From: CAVPGP01 sp963718065
GTDB lineage: Bacteria > Actinomycetota > Thermoleophilia > Gaiellales > Gaiellaceae
Assembly: GCA_963718065.1 (NCBI GenBank)
Contig: CAVQYE010000020.1
Location: 372,001 to 436,000 of the forward strand
DNA length: 64,000 nucleotides
Reading direction: 5' to 3'
Shown here: positions 1 through 8,605 of the stretch, one piece after another
How the letters are laid out: each line of letters begins with the position of its first letter
Numbering within the stretch: the first letter of the stretch is position 1
Notes under the pieces: generated by a model
The model's input: only the letters and a program-made list of their open reading frames with translations
What the model was told of the DNA's origin: nothing
Databases searched by the model: none
Position numbers and translations under genes: made by a program

Positions 1-795
1 GACCTGCTCCCTGTCGAGCTTCGCGGCGACACGGCCGGCAGCCGCGCCGCGGCGGCCGACGCGTTCCGGCGCTTCGGCTGCGGCATCGTCGACGCGGTCG
101 CGCCGCATGCGGTCGCCGTCAAGCCGCAGCTCGCGTTCTGGGAGTGCCTCGGCGCCGACGGGATCCGCGCCTTCGAGGAGGTGTCCGCCTACGCCCACTC
201 GGTCGGGCTGATCGTGCTCGCGGACGGCAAGCGCGGCGACATCGGCTCGACTGCCCGCGCCTACGCCGAGGCGTACCTCGAGAGCGGCATCGCCGACGCG
301 CTGACCGTCAACCCGTACATGGGCCGCGAGTCGATCGAGCCGTTCCTCTCGGCCTGCCGGCATCACGGCTCGGGCATCTTCTGCATCGTCAAGACGTCGA
401 ACGCCGGCGCGGACGTCCAGGATCTGAAGCTCTCCGACGGGAGCCTCCTCTGGCAGCAGGTCGCCAGGCTCGTCGCCGAATGGGGCGAGGACCTGATCGG
501 CGAGCGCGGCCTCTCGAGCGTATGCGCCGTCGTCGGCGCGACCCATCCGCGCGCGATCGGGGAGGCGCGGAAGCTGATGCCGCAGTCGGTGCTGCTCCTG
601 CCCGGAGTGGGAGCGCAGGGCGGTACGCCTGCCAACGTGGCCCGTGCCTTCACGAGCGGCCCGGCGAGCGCTCTCGTCAACGCGTCGCGCTCGGTGATCT
701 ACGCGTTTCGCGCAGCCGGCGGGGACTTCCGCACGGCCGCCGGCGCCGAGGCCTCGCGGCTCAAGCGCGAGATCTGGGCCGTCGCGGGCTGGTAG
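1..795 (+). CDS. pyrF: Orotidine 5'-phosphate decarboxylase, 5' end outside window
   Basis: Decarboxylates OMP to UMP, the last step of de novo pyrimidine synthesis in the cytosol. The frame is open from base 1 with no start codon needed, so the gene begins upstream. About 264 codons are visible. The motif LADGKRGDIGSTA (near bases 223-261) is the catalytic Lys/Asp signature of the type 2 (longer) OMP decarboxylase subfamily, and VKPQLAFWE just before it is also typical. A C-terminal LLLPGVGAQGG (phosphate-binding loop of the barrel) is present. It ends with TAG at 793-795, 16 bases before the LysM gene. Confident on function; the N-terminus cannot be judged. Confidence 0.93.
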   Translation, partial: DLLPVELRGDTAGSRAAAADAFRRFGCGIVDAVAPHAVAVKPQLAFWECLGADGIRAFEEVSAYAHSVGLIVLADGKRGDIGSTARAYAEAYLESGIADALTVNPYMGRESIEPFLSACRHHGSGIFCIVKTSNAGADVQDLKLSDGSLLWQQVARLVAEWGEDLIGERGLSSVCAVVGATHPRAIGEARKLMPQSVLLLPGVGAQGGTPANVARAFTSGPASALVNASRSVIYAFRAAGGDFRTAAGAEASRLKREIWAVAGW

Positions 796-810
796 GCAGG
801 CTGTCAGGCG

Positions 811-1191
811 ATGGCGCAGAAGCGTCGCAGCGCCGGCACCGGCCGCCAGCGGAATCTCTGGGCCCGCTTCGGGGCACCCGCAGCCTTCCTGCTCGCGGCC
901 ACGATCGCGATCCTGCTCGTCCGGTCCGGCCTGCAGGACGCCGGGGACGGCAAGTCGCCGGCGACGACGATCGTCAAGACCGCGCCGGCGAAGACGACGA
1001 CCACGAAGCCAAAGTCCAAGCCGAAGCCCTCGACCGGCACGAGCGCCTCGGCCTTCTACACCGTGGCCGCGGGTGACACGTTCGGGACGATTGCCTCCAA
1101 GAACGGCATCACCGTCACCGAGGTCGAACGGCTCAATCCGGGCATCAAGTCGACCTCGCTCTTCATCGGGCAGAAGATCCGCGTCAAGTAA
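811..1191 (+). CDS. LysM-domain membrane-anchored protein
   Basis: A 126-residue protein with a short basic N-terminus, one membrane-spanning segment (about residues 26-45, AAFLLAATIAILLV), a Lys/Thr/Pro-rich linker (about residues 50-75) and a single C-terminal LysM domain (about residues 81-125, with YTVAAGDTFGTIA and the closing GQKIRVK). LysM domains bind peptidoglycan N-acetylglucosamine, so the protein probably sits in the membrane with the LysM facing the wall. It lies 10 bp upstream of a D,D-carboxypeptidase gene in the same direction, which fits a wall-associated role. No catalytic domain is visible. Confidence 0.82.
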   Translation: MAQKRRSAGTGRQRNLWARFGAPAAFLLAATIAILLVRSGLQDAGDGKSPATTIVKTAPAKTTTTKPKSKPKPSTGTSASAFYTVAAGDTFGTIASKNGITVTEVERLNPGIKSTSLFIGQKIRVK

Positions 1192-1201
1192 CCTTCGCCG
1201 C

Positions 1202-2320
1202 GTGAAGCCCCGGCTTCTCGTCCTGCTCGCGGCCCTCGTCCTTGCCCCTTCTGCAGCAGGCGGGACGCCGCCGGTCACCGCACGTGCGTACCTGGTGGAG
1301 AACGTCGCCACGGGCGAGGTGCTCGCGTCGTCGCATGCCGACCAGCGCGTCCCGATCGCGAGCATCACGAAGCTGATGACAGTGCTCGTGACGCTCGAGC
1401 ACGCGAAGCTCTCGGACGTCGTCACCGTTCGCCCCGGCGCCGCCGTCGTCGGCGAGTCGACGATCAACCTCCGCGCCGGCGAGCACCTCACGGTTCGCGA
1501 CCTGATCAAGGGAGCATTGATCCAGAGCGCAAACGACGCCGCGTACGCACTCGCCCTGTACGTCGGCGACGGGAGCGTGCCGCGCTTCGTCGCGCTGATG
1601 AACGCGAAGGCCGCCGAGCTCGGCCTCACCGAGACGCATTTCGTTCGCCCCGACGGCCTCGACGCGCCCGGCCACGTGTCGAGCGCGCGCGACGTGACGC
1701 GACTCGCCTGGCTCGCGATGCGCATCCCCTTCGTGCGCGAGACGGTGCGCGAGCGGACCGACACGATCGGAGGCGGCCGCATGCTGCACACGTGGAACGA
1801 CCTGCTGTCGTCGTTCCCGCACCTGCTGGGCGTCAAGACCGGGCACACGAACGGGGCAGGCTGGTCGCAGGTCGCCGCCGCGCGCGGCCGCGCCGTCACG
1901 GTCTACGCCACGATTCTCGGCAGCCCGTCTCGCGGCCAGCGAAACAGCGACCTTGCGGGGCTCCTTGCCTGGGGCCTCTCGCGCTACACGGTCGTGACGG
2001 CGATCTCGCCGACGCGGACCTATGCGACGGCGCGCACACCTTACGGGCGCGGTGCCCTGCGGCTCGTCGCGCCGAGACCATTCCTTCGCGTCGTGCGCGT
2101 CGACCGGCCGCTCGTCGAGCGGGTCGAGGCGGCGACGGCCGTCTCGCTGCCGGTCCGCAAGGGGCAGCGGCTCGGTACGGTGCGGATCTACGCCCGCTCG
2201 AAGCTGGTCGCGCAGAGCCCGCTCCTCGCCGACCGTTCCGTCTCGAAACCGGGCGTTGCCGGCCGCGTCGGCTGGTACGCCAAGCGAACTGCGAAGCACG
2301 CCTGGGGGTGGATCTCGTGA
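1202..2320 (+). CDS. D-alanyl-D-alanine carboxypeptidase (penicillin-binding protein, S11 family)
   Basis: A secreted serine peptidase that trims the terminal D-Ala from peptidoglycan stem peptides. With the GTG start at 1202 the protein is 372 residues and begins with a clean signal peptide (LLVLLAALVLAPSAAGG). The open frame extends upstream to 1073 inside the LysM gene, but that part has no signal peptide, so 1202 is preferred. The three active-site motifs are present in order: S54-I-T-K57, S109-A-N111 and K212-T-G. The last codons overlap the next gene (GTGA: GTG start at 2317 inside the TGA stop at 2318-2320), which suggests translational coupling to the sugar kinase. Confidence 0.92.
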   Translation: MKPRLLVLLAALVLAPSAAGGTPPVTARAYLVENVATGEVLASSHADQRVPIASITKLMTVLVTLEHAKLSDVVTVRPGAAVVGESTINLRAGEHLTVRDLIKGALIQSANDAAYALALYVGDGSVPRFVALMNAKAAELGLTETHFVRPDGLDAPGHVSSARDVTRLAWLAMRIPFVRETVRERTDTIGGGRMLHTWNDLLSSFPHLLGVKTGHTNGAGWSQVAAARGRAVTVYATILGSPSRGQRNSDLAGLLAWGLSRYTVVTAISPTRTYATARTPYGRGALRLVAPRPFLRVVRVDRPLVERVEAATAVSLPVRKGQRLGTVRIYARSKLVAQSPLLADRSVSKPGVAGRVGWYAKRTAKHAWGWIS

Positions 2321-3273
2321 TCGTCACGGTGACCTTGAACGCGGCCGTCGACCGCACGCTGACGGTGCCGAACTTCCAACGCGGCCAGCGCCATCGCGCA
2401 AGCCTCGGCCTCACGCTCGCCGGCGGCAAGGGCCTGAATGTCGCGCGCGCCCTGAAGCAGCTCGGCGTGCCGGTGATCGCGACCGGCCTCGCCGGCGGAC
2501 GCACAGGCACGCGCATCGTCGAGGAGCTGACGAGCGAGTCGATCCTGAACGACTTCGTCCGCATCGCCGGGGAGTCGCGCACCTCGACCGCGGTCGTCGA
2601 CCCGACCAGCTCGAGCTACACCGAGATCAACGAGTGGGGCCCCGCCGTCTCGACGGCCGAGCTCGACACGCTGCTCGAGAAGCTCCACTACCTCACGCAG
2701 GGCGCGGAGTACGTCGTCTTCGCCGGTTCGCTGCCCCGAGACGTGCCGGAGGACTTCTACGCCGAGGCGATCCGCGACCTGAATCGCCGCGGCGTGCGCA
2801 GCGTCCTGGACTCGGAGGGCGAGCCGCTGCGCCTCGCCATGCCGGCCGAGCCGTTTCTCGTCTCGCCGAACCAGGAGGAGGCCGAGAGCCTCGTCGGGCA
2901 CGAGTTCCACGACGACGAGGACTTCCACGCGGCCCTCGACCGCATCGCAGACATGGGCGCCCGCAACGTGCTGATCACCCAGGAGACCGGCTGCGTCGCG
3001 CTCGTGCGAGAGGAGCGCGAGCGGCGGCGGTTCCGCGCCGTCGCGCCTCGGGTCGAGGCCGTGTCGGCAGTCGGCTCGGGCGATGTGCTGGTCGCCGCGC
3101 TTCTCGCCGGCCTGATCGCGGATCACTCGGTCGAGGACGTGCTCCGCGAGTCGGTCGCCGCGGGTGCGGCGTCGACCCTGGAAGTGGGCGCCGGACGGTT
3201 CGACCTCCGCGAGGCGCAGCGGCTGACGAGCGGCGTCGAGCTCGTCGAGCTCGCCGGCGTCGAGACGGCCTGA
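2317..3273 (+). CDS. PfkB-family hexose kinase (1-phosphofructokinase type)
   Basis: A 318-residue ATP-dependent sugar kinase of the ribokinase/PfkB family. The N-terminus MIVTVTLNAAVDRTL and the GGKGLNVAR loop are typical of the 1-phosphofructokinase / tagatose-6-phosphate kinase branch, and the anion-hole motif near the C-terminus reads AVGSGDVLVAALL with the catalytic Asp in GSGD. The start GTG at 2317 overlaps the preceding carboxypeptidase stop by 4 bp. No PTS fructose permease or DeoR regulator is next to it, so the exact substrate (fructose-1-P versus tagatose-6-P or another hexose phosphate) cannot be told from the sequence. Confidence 0.88.
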   Translation: MIVTVTLNAAVDRTLTVPNFQRGQRHRASLGLTLAGGKGLNVARALKQLGVPVIATGLAGGRTGTRIVEELTSESILNDFVRIAGESRTSTAVVDPTSSSYTEINEWGPAVSTAELDTLLEKLHYLTQGAEYVVFAGSLPRDVPEDFYAEAIRDLNRRGVRSVLDSEGEPLRLAMPAEPFLVSPNQEEAESLVGHEFHDDEDFHAALDRIADMGARNVLITQETGCVALVREERERRRFRAVAPRVEAVSAVGSGDVLVAALLAGLIADHSVEDVLRESVAAGAASTLEVGAGRFDLREAQRLTSGVELVELAGVETA

Positions 3274-3359
3274 GCGCCGCCCGCGGATCCGGCACACCCG
3301 AGTGGGCCGTCGGGAGGGGCTGTTACCCTGTCCACCTGGACAGCGGCAGCGACATCGGC

Positions 3360-4886
3360 ATGGATCTCGAGCTCGGGCAGGTCAAATTGGGACAGCTTGA
3401 GCCCGACGAAGCCGCCCGCGCTAGTAAGTTCTCCAAGGAAGGCCTGACGTTCGACGACGTGCTGCTCGTCCCGGCGGCATCGCATGTGCTGCCGAAGGAC
3501 GTCTCGACCGCGACGCGGCTGACGCGCGAGATCGAGCTGCAGATCCCGGTCGTCTCGGCCGCGATGGACACCGTCACCGAGGCGCGGCTCGCCGTGGCGC
3601 TCGCCCGCGAGGGCGGTATCGGCATCGTCCATCGCAACCTGCCGATCGAGGCGCAGGTGGCCGAGGTCGACAAGGTGAAGCGGAGCGAGTCGGGGATGAT
3701 CGTCGAGCCGATGACGCTCGAGCCCGGCGACCTCGTCGGCGACGCGCTGAGGCTGATGGAGCGCTACCGCATCTCCGGCGTGCCGATCGTCGACCGTGGC
3801 GGGCGCCTGGTCGGCATCCTCACGAATCGCGATCTCGGCTTCGGCGTCGAGGCGATGTCGCCCGTCTCCGAGGTGATGACTGCGACGAATCTCGTCACCG
3901 CGCCTGTGGGAACGACGCTCGAGGAGGCGGAGGCGATCCTGCACCGGAACAAGATCGAGAAGCTGCCGGTCGTCGACGCCGACGGTGTCCTCAAGGGATT
4001 GATCACCGTCAAGGACATCCGGAAGCGGATCCAGTACCCCCTCTCGACGAAGGACGACCGCGGCCGCCTGCGCGTAGGCGCCGCCGTCGGCGTCGGACCG
4101 GATGCCTTCGAGCGCGCGGCCGCCCTCGTCGCCGCAGACGTCGACGTGCTCGTCGTCGACACCGCGCACGGCCACGCCGCCTCGGTGATCGAGATGGTGC
4201 GCCGGCTGAAGACGGAGTGGCCCGACCAGCAGCTGATGGCGGGCAACATCGCCACGAGCGAGGCCGCCGAAGCGCTGCTCGACGCGGGCGCCGACGCCTT
4301 AAAGTCCGGGATCGGGCCCGGGTCCATATGTACGACCCGCGTCGTCGCCGGCGTCGGTGTGCCGCAGATCACGGCGATCTACGACTGCGCCCAGGTTGCG
4401 AAGCGCTACGGAGTCCCGGTCATCGGCGACGGCGGGATCACTTCCTCCGGCGACCTGGCGAAGGCGATCGCTGCGGGCGCCGACACCGTCATGCTCGGCT
4501 CGATGCTCGCCGGCACCGACGAGGCGCCGGGCGACGTCGTGGTCGCCCACGGCGAGCGGTTCAAGGAGTACCGCGGCATGGGCTCGCTGGGAGCGATGAA
4601 GGCGCGAGGCTTCTCCGTCGACCGCTACTTCCAGGGTGACGTCGAGGACTCGGACAAGCTCGTCCCGGAGGGGATCGAGGGCCGGGTCGCCTACAAGGGC
4701 CCGGTGAGGAACATCCTGCACCAGCTCGTCGGCGGCGTCCGCCAGGCAATGGGCTATTGCGGCGCCGCGACCGTAGCCGAGCTGAAGGACGCGCGGTTCG
4801 TCCGCATCACCGGCGCCGGCCTCCGCGAGAGTCACCCGCACAACATCACGATCACGAAGGACGCGCCGAACTATCGCCGGGGCTGA
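3360..4886 (+). CDS. guaB: Inosine-5'-monophosphate dehydrogenase
   Basis: Oxidises IMP to XMP with NAD+, the committed step of GMP synthesis. With ATG at 3360 the protein is 508 residues, close to the usual bacterial length. Two CBS domains sit at about residues 110-225 (GMIVEPMTL to GLITVKDIR). The catalytic loop GPGSICTTRVVAGVG carries the active-site Cys near residue 323, and the flap motif YRGMGSLGAM follows. The frame is open far upstream, but homology starts at KEGLTFDDVLL soon after this ATG. It is one base from guaA (TGA ends 4886, GTG at 4888), so the two form an operon. Confidence 0.96.
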   Translation: MDLELGQVKLGQLEPDEAARASKFSKEGLTFDDVLLVPAASHVLPKDVSTATRLTREIELQIPVVSAAMDTVTEARLAVALAREGGIGIVHRNLPIEAQVAEVDKVKRSESGMIVEPMTLEPGDLVGDALRLMERYRISGVPIVDRGGRLVGILTNRDLGFGVEAMSPVSEVMTATNLVTAPVGTTLEEAEAILHRNKIEKLPVVDADGVLKGLITVKDIRKRIQYPLSTKDDRGRLRVGAAVGVGPDAFERAAALVAADVDVLVVDTAHGHAASVIEMVRRLKTEWPDQQLMAGNIATSEAAEALLDAGADALKSGIGPGSICTTRVVAGVGVPQITAIYDCAQVAKRYGVPVIGDGGITSSGDLAKAIAAGADTVMLGSMLAGTDEAPGDVVVAHGERFKEYRGMGSLGAMKARGFSVDRYFQGDVEDSDKLVPEGIEGRVAYKGPVRNILHQLVGGVRQAMGYCGAATVAELKDARFVRITGAGLRESHPHNITITKDAPNYRRG

Positions 4887-4887
4887 G

Positions 4888-6504
4888 GTGATCGCCATCG
4901 CCGGGGCCGAGGTCGTCCCGTTGCCCGAGCGGGCCGCCGAGGAGCGGCCCGTCCTCGTCGTCGATCTCGGCGGCCAGTACAGCCAGCTGATCGCGAGGCG
5001 CGTCCGCGAGGCGCGCGTCTTCTCCGAGCTCGTGCCTCACACGATCTCCGTCGAGGAGCTGCTGCGGCGGAATCCCGTCGCGATGATCCTCTCGGGCGGT
5101 CCGGCGTCCGTGTACGCCGAGCACGCGCCGAAGATGGATCCGGCGATCTTCGAGCAGGGCGTCCCGACGCTCGGCATCTGCTACGGCGCGCAGCTCCTCG
5201 CGCTGGAGCTCGGCGGCAAGGTCGAGCGCACCGGCGCCTCGGAGTTCGGCAAGACGGAGCTCGAGGTCGGGGAAGGCGGCGACGAGAGCCGGCTCTTCCG
5301 CGATCTCCCGTCCGGCCAGACCTGCTGGATGAGCCACCGCGACACCGTCACCGCGCCGCCCGCCGGTGCGCGGGTCGTCGCCGGCTCGCCCTCGACGCCG
5401 GTCGCTGCGTTCGAGGACGACGAGCATCGTCTCTACGGCGTCCAGTTTCACCCCGAGGTCGTGCACACGCCGCACGGCCAGGAGATCCTGAAGAACTTCC
5501 TCTTCGGCATCGCCGACGCACCGGCCCTCTGGACTCCGGCGGCTGTGATCGAGGAGCAGGTCGACCGCATCCGCGCCCAGGTCGGGAGCGAGCGTGTGAT
5601 CTGCGGGCTCTCCGGCGGCGTCGACTCCTCGGTCGCCGCGCTCCTCGTCCACAAGGCGATCGGCGACCAGCTGACCTGCGTCTTCGTCGATCACGGGCTG
5701 CTGCGCAAGGACGAGGCGGCGCAGGTCGTCGAGACGTTCGGCAACCACTTCCACGTCCCGCTCGTGCACGTCGACGCACAGGAGAGGTTCATCTCGCGCC
5801 TCGAGGGCGTGTCCGATCCCGAGGAGAAGCGCAAGATCATCGGCGACGAGTTCATCCGGGTCTTCGAGTCGGAGGCGGAGCAGCTGAGCCGCGACGGCCT
5901 CGGGCTCGGCGCACCGCGGTTCCTCGTCCAGGGGACGCTTTACTCGGACGTGATCGAGTCGGGCGGCGAGGGCGGTGTGGCCGCGACGATCAAGTCGCAC
6001 CACAACGTCGGCGGCCTGCCCGAGGACATGCAGATGGAGCTCGTCGAGCCGCTGCGGATGCTCTTCAAGGACGAGGTTCGGCGCGTCGGCGAGGAGCTCG
6101 GCCTCCCCGAGCGGATGGTCTGGCGCCAGCCGTTCCCAGGCCCGGGCCTCGCGATCCGCATCATCGGCGACGTGACCCGCGAGCGCCTCGAGGTGCTGCG
6201 CGAGGCCGACGCGATCCTCCAGGAGGAGGTGCGCAAGGCGGGCTGGTACCGGCAGCTCTGGCAGTCGTTCGCCGTGCTGCCCGCGATCCGCTCGGTCGGC
6301 GTCCAGGGCGACGAGCGGACGTACGGCTATCCGATCGTGCTGCGGGCCGTGACCAGCGAGGACGCGATGACCGCCGACTGGGCACGCCTCCCGTACGACC
6401 TGATCGAGACGATCTCGTCGCGGATCGTGAACGAGATCCCCGAGGTGAACCGCGTCGTCCTCGACGTGACGTCGAAGCCGCCGTCCACGATCGAGTGGGA
6501 GTAG
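4888..6504 (+). CDS. guaA: GMP synthase (glutamine-hydrolysing)
   Basis: Converts XMP, glutamine and ATP to GMP, directly after GuaB in the pathway and in the operon. The 538-residue protein has a class I glutamine amidotransferase domain first (VVDLGGQYSQLIARRVRE; nucleophile Cys in GICYGAQLLALE near residue 98; HPEVVHT), then the ATP pyrophosphatase domain with the PP-loop GLSGGVDSSVAALL near residue 239, and the C-terminal dimerisation domain ending KPPSTIEWE, a hallmark of GuaA. GTG start one base after the guaB stop. Confidence 0.97.
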   Translation: MIAIAGAEVVPLPERAAEERPVLVVDLGGQYSQLIARRVREARVFSELVPHTISVEELLRRNPVAMILSGGPASVYAEHAPKMDPAIFEQGVPTLGICYGAQLLALELGGKVERTGASEFGKTELEVGEGGDESRLFRDLPSGQTCWMSHRDTVTAPPAGARVVAGSPSTPVAAFEDDEHRLYGVQFHPEVVHTPHGQEILKNFLFGIADAPALWTPAAVIEEQVDRIRAQVGSERVICGLSGGVDSSVAALLVHKAIGDQLTCVFVDHGLLRKDEAAQVVETFGNHFHVPLVHVDAQERFISRLEGVSDPEEKRKIIGDEFIRVFESEAEQLSRDGLGLGAPRFLVQGTLYSDVIESGGEGGVAATIKSHHNVGGLPEDMQMELVEPLRMLFKDEVRRVGEELGLPERMVWRQPFPGPGLAIRIIGDVTRERLEVLREADAILQEEVRKAGWYRQLWQSFAVLPAIRSVGVQGDERTYGYPIVLRAVTSEDAMTADWARLPYDLIETISSRIVNEIPEVNRVVLDVTSKPPSTIEWE

Positions 6505-7124
6505 GAACTCCCCCTTACCGCGTCGAGACGGAGCGGCTCGTGATCCGGTGCTGGGAGCCTCGCGACGCGCCCCTCCTGAAGCAGGCGGTCGACGCCAGCC
6601 TCGATCATCTGCGCCCGTGGATGCCCTGGGCGTACAACGAGCCGCAGTCGCTGCCGGAGAAGGTCGAGCTCCTGCGCATGTTCCGAGGGCGGTTCGACCT
6701 GGGGCAGGACTTCGTCTACGGCGTCTTCTCGCCGGACGAGAGCGAGGCGCTCGGCGGCTCCGGGCTCCACACGCGCGTCGAGGACGGCTTCGAGATCGGC
6801 TACTGGGTGAGCGCGGCCGCAGCGGGGCGCGGCATCGCCACCGAGACGACGGCGGCGCTGACCCGCGTCGGGTTCGAGCTGGGCGGCGCAGAGCGGATCG
6901 ACATCCGCGTCGACCCGACGAACGTCCGGAGTACTGCCGTCCCGCGCAAGCTCGGCTACATGGAGGAGGCGACGCTCCGCAAGCGCCTGCCGGGGCGCGT
7001 CGAAGGCGAGGCGAAGCGCGACGTGATCATCTTCTCGCTCCTGCGTCACGAGCTCCCTGCGTCACTTGCCGCTCAGGTCGCCTACGAGGCGTTCGACGCC
7101 GCCGGCAACCGCGTCCAGGCCTGA
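6495..7124 (+). CDS. GNAT-family N-acetyltransferase (RimJ/RimL type)
   Basis: A 209-residue acetyl-CoA-dependent acyltransferase. It opens with ETERLVIRCWEPRDA, typical of the RimJ/RimL branch that acetylates protein N-termini or small amines, and has the acetyl-CoA-binding region GYWVSAAAAGRGIATE and the beta4-alpha4 segment RVDPTNVRSTAVPRKLGY. The start GTG at 6495 overlaps the guaA stop by 10 bp, so translation may be coupled, although the substrate need not relate to purines. A short GC hairpin follows the stop. Confidence 0.85.
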   Translation: MGVGTPPYRVETERLVIRCWEPRDAPLLKQAVDASLDHLRPWMPWAYNEPQSLPEKVELLRMFRGRFDLGQDFVYGVFSPDESEALGGSGLHTRVEDGFEIGYWVSAAAAGRGIATETTAALTRVGFELGGAERIDIRVDPTNVRSTAVPRKLGYMEEATLRKRLPGRVEGEAKRDVIIFSLLRHELPASLAAQVAYEAFDAAGNRVQA

Positions 7125-7126
7125 GC

Positions 7127-7145
7127 GAACCCCTCGTTCGGGGGA
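7127..7145 (+). terminator. Short GC hairpin after the GNAT gene
   Basis: CCCCT and GGGGG can pair around a loop of about five bases immediately after the GNAT stop at 7124. There is no T-run behind it, so it may be a weak terminator or a processing/stability structure. Low confidence. Confidence 0.25.
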
Positions 7146-7215
7146 GTGTCGGATCCGCAGGGCCGACCCATGCTCAGAACGAACCTCTGCGACCAACCTG
7201 AAGGGACTGCGGCCC

Positions 7216-7716
7216 ATGGGAACTACGGACACCGAGCGGTATCTACCGCGCCTGGATCACTCCTATTCTGATGGAGAGTCGCGCCCCCACCTGGGTGCGG
7301 TGCTCCTCCGCAGCAAGCTGCTGCGCCCCGATCAGCTCGACGACGCGCTCGCCAAGCAGGCCGAGACCGGCAAGCGCCTGGGCGAGGTGCTGGTCGAGGA
7401 CGGCCTTCTCTTCCCGCAGGACATCGCCCGTGCGCTCGCGATTCAGTTCGGCTTCGACTACGTGGACATCTGCCACGTGTCGGTCGACCCGAAAGCGGCC
7501 GCGTGTCTCGATCCTGAGATCGGCCAGCGCCTCTCGGCGATCCCGGTCCGGTTCCACGACGGCGGCACCAAGCTGATCGTCGGCGTCGCTGACCCGACGA
7601 GCGAAGGTCTCGCCGAGGTGCAGAACGCGATCACGCTTCCGGTCGTCTACGCCGTCACCGAGTCTGCGGACATCCGCCACGCTTGGCGCATGCTTCTGCA
7701 GGGCTACCGCCCGTAA
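7216..7716 (+). CDS. Stand-alone MshEN / GspE N-terminal domain protein
   Basis: A 166-residue protein consisting only of the domain found at the N-terminus of type II secretion/type IV pilus ATPases (GspE/PilB; MshEN). The two tandem motifs are visible: LGAVLLRSKLLRPDQLDDAL followed by GKRLGEVLVEDGLLFPQDIARALA, then FGFDYVDI and the IPVRF/VGVADPTS segment. In known MshEN proteins this region binds cyclic di-GMP. No ATPase domain, Walker motif or pilus gene follows. The ATG at 7216 is preferred because homology begins just after it; the frame is open to 7066. A role as a c-di-GMP sensing or adaptor protein is inference. Confidence 0.8.
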   Translation: MGTTDTERYLPRLDHSYSDGESRPHLGAVLLRSKLLRPDQLDDALAKQAETGKRLGEVLVEDGLLFPQDIARALAIQFGFDYVDICHVSVDPKAAACLDPEIGQRLSAIPVRFHDGGTKLIVGVADPTSEGLAEVQNAITLPVVYAVTESADIRHAWRMLLQGYRP

Positions 7717-7741
7717 GCCCTCGCAAAGAGGATTAGAGCCG

Positions 7742-7762
7742 CGGCGGGCGAAACGCCCGTCG
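7742..7762 (+). other. Inverted repeat just before a GTG start
   Basis: CGGCGGGCG and CGCCCGTCG are complementary across an AAA loop, placing a 9-bp hairpin (one mismatch-free G-C rich arm) directly before and touching the GTG at 7762. It could hide the start of the following gene or terminate transcription from the MshEN gene. No T-run follows. Confidence 0.4.
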
Positions 7763-8172
7763 TGGAGGAGAGTGAGACGATCGCCGCACCGCCGTCCGCT
7801 CGCCGACTGGCGCAGATTCTCTTCCGCGACACCGAAACGGTGAGCCTCGGCGCTCAGGTGGAGCGCGTGCGCGACAAGGTCGAGCGACTGGAGATGCTGA
7901 TCCACGACCTCGGCGAGCAGGTCGACGCCTATACGGACACGGCCGTCGGTGGCCATCTCCTCTTCTTGCCCGCGGGCGGCGGCTACGAGCTGCGTGAAGG
8001 CGAGGGCGACTGCCCGGCGCCGGGCGACCGGATCGGCGAGTTGACCGTCGTCCGGATCGGAGCGTCGCCGCTGCCGGGCGACCACAGGCTTTGCGCGTTC
8101 CTAGAACGTGGTTTCGCCGTGGACCATGGCGACAGCGCGGAGCGGAAACCGTCAGGATCCGACCCGGGCTAG
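7762..8172 (+). CDS. Hypothetical protein with a coiled-coil segment
   Basis: A 136-residue protein I do not recognise. Residues about 25-55 (VERVRDKVERLEMLIHDLGEQV) look like a short amphipathic coiled coil. The second half contains LLFLPAGGGYELREGEG and PGDRIGELTVVRIGASPLPGD, which looks like a small beta-rich domain, with a charged C-terminal tail. It follows the MshEN protein gene by 45 bp in the same direction, so both may be expressed together and could act together; no function can be assigned. Confidence 0.55.
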   Translation: MEESETIAAPPSARRLAQILFRDTETVSLGAQVERVRDKVERLEMLIHDLGEQVDAYTDTAVGGHLLFLPAGGGYELREGEGDCPAPGDRIGELTVVRIGASPLPGDHRLCAFLERGFAVDHGDSAERKPSGSDPG

Positions 8173-8194
8173 CTCCCGGAACGAGGAGGCAGCG

Positions 8195-8605
8195 ATGGCG
8201 GAAGAAGTCCAGATCGGTCAGGGCCGAGCGAAGATCCGGAGCCCGTGGGGCGACGTTCTTCCTGGCGCTGATCACCTTCGGGATCTACTACCTCGTCTGG
8301 TACTACAAGATCAATCGCGAGCTGCGGGACTACGGGATCGGCACGAGCCCGCTTACCTCGCTCGTCGCAATAACCCTCGGCGCGTTCGTCATCGTGCCGC
8401 CGTTCGTGTCGATGTGGAACACGCTCGGGCGGATCCAGCAGGCCGAGGAGAAGGCGGACAGTGAGACCCGGATCAGCCGCGGGCTAGGATTCGTCCTCTA
8501 CTTCGTGGCGGTGATCTTCCTGCCGTTCGAGATCCCGTACATCCAGGAGCACCTGAACAACACCTGGAACGCAGAGCGGCCTCCGCGCCCGCGCTGCCCT
8601 CCTAG
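8195..8605 (+). pseudogene. DUF4234-like small membrane protein, frameshifted
   Basis: Starts at ATG 8195 behind a good GAGGAGG ribosome site (MAEEVQIGQGRAKIRSPWG). Near base 8250 the frame breaks, and the match continues one frame away as FFLALITFGIYYLVWYYKINRELRDYG, with two further hydrophobic segments (LTSLVAITLGAFVIVPPF; LGFVLYFVAVIFLPFEIPYI) and EHLNNTWNAE near the end. ITFGIYYLVWYYKIN is typical of DUF4234 membrane proteins. A second indel would bring the TAG at 8603-8605 into frame, exactly where the convergent ParB-like gene ends. Sequence error is the likeliest cause. Function unknown. Confidence 0.65.

Noticed and set aside
7125..7215. Cyclic di-GMP riboswitch before the MshEN gene
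   Set aside because: The 90-base leader is GC-rich with small hairpins but I could not match the conserved core of the class I or II motif.
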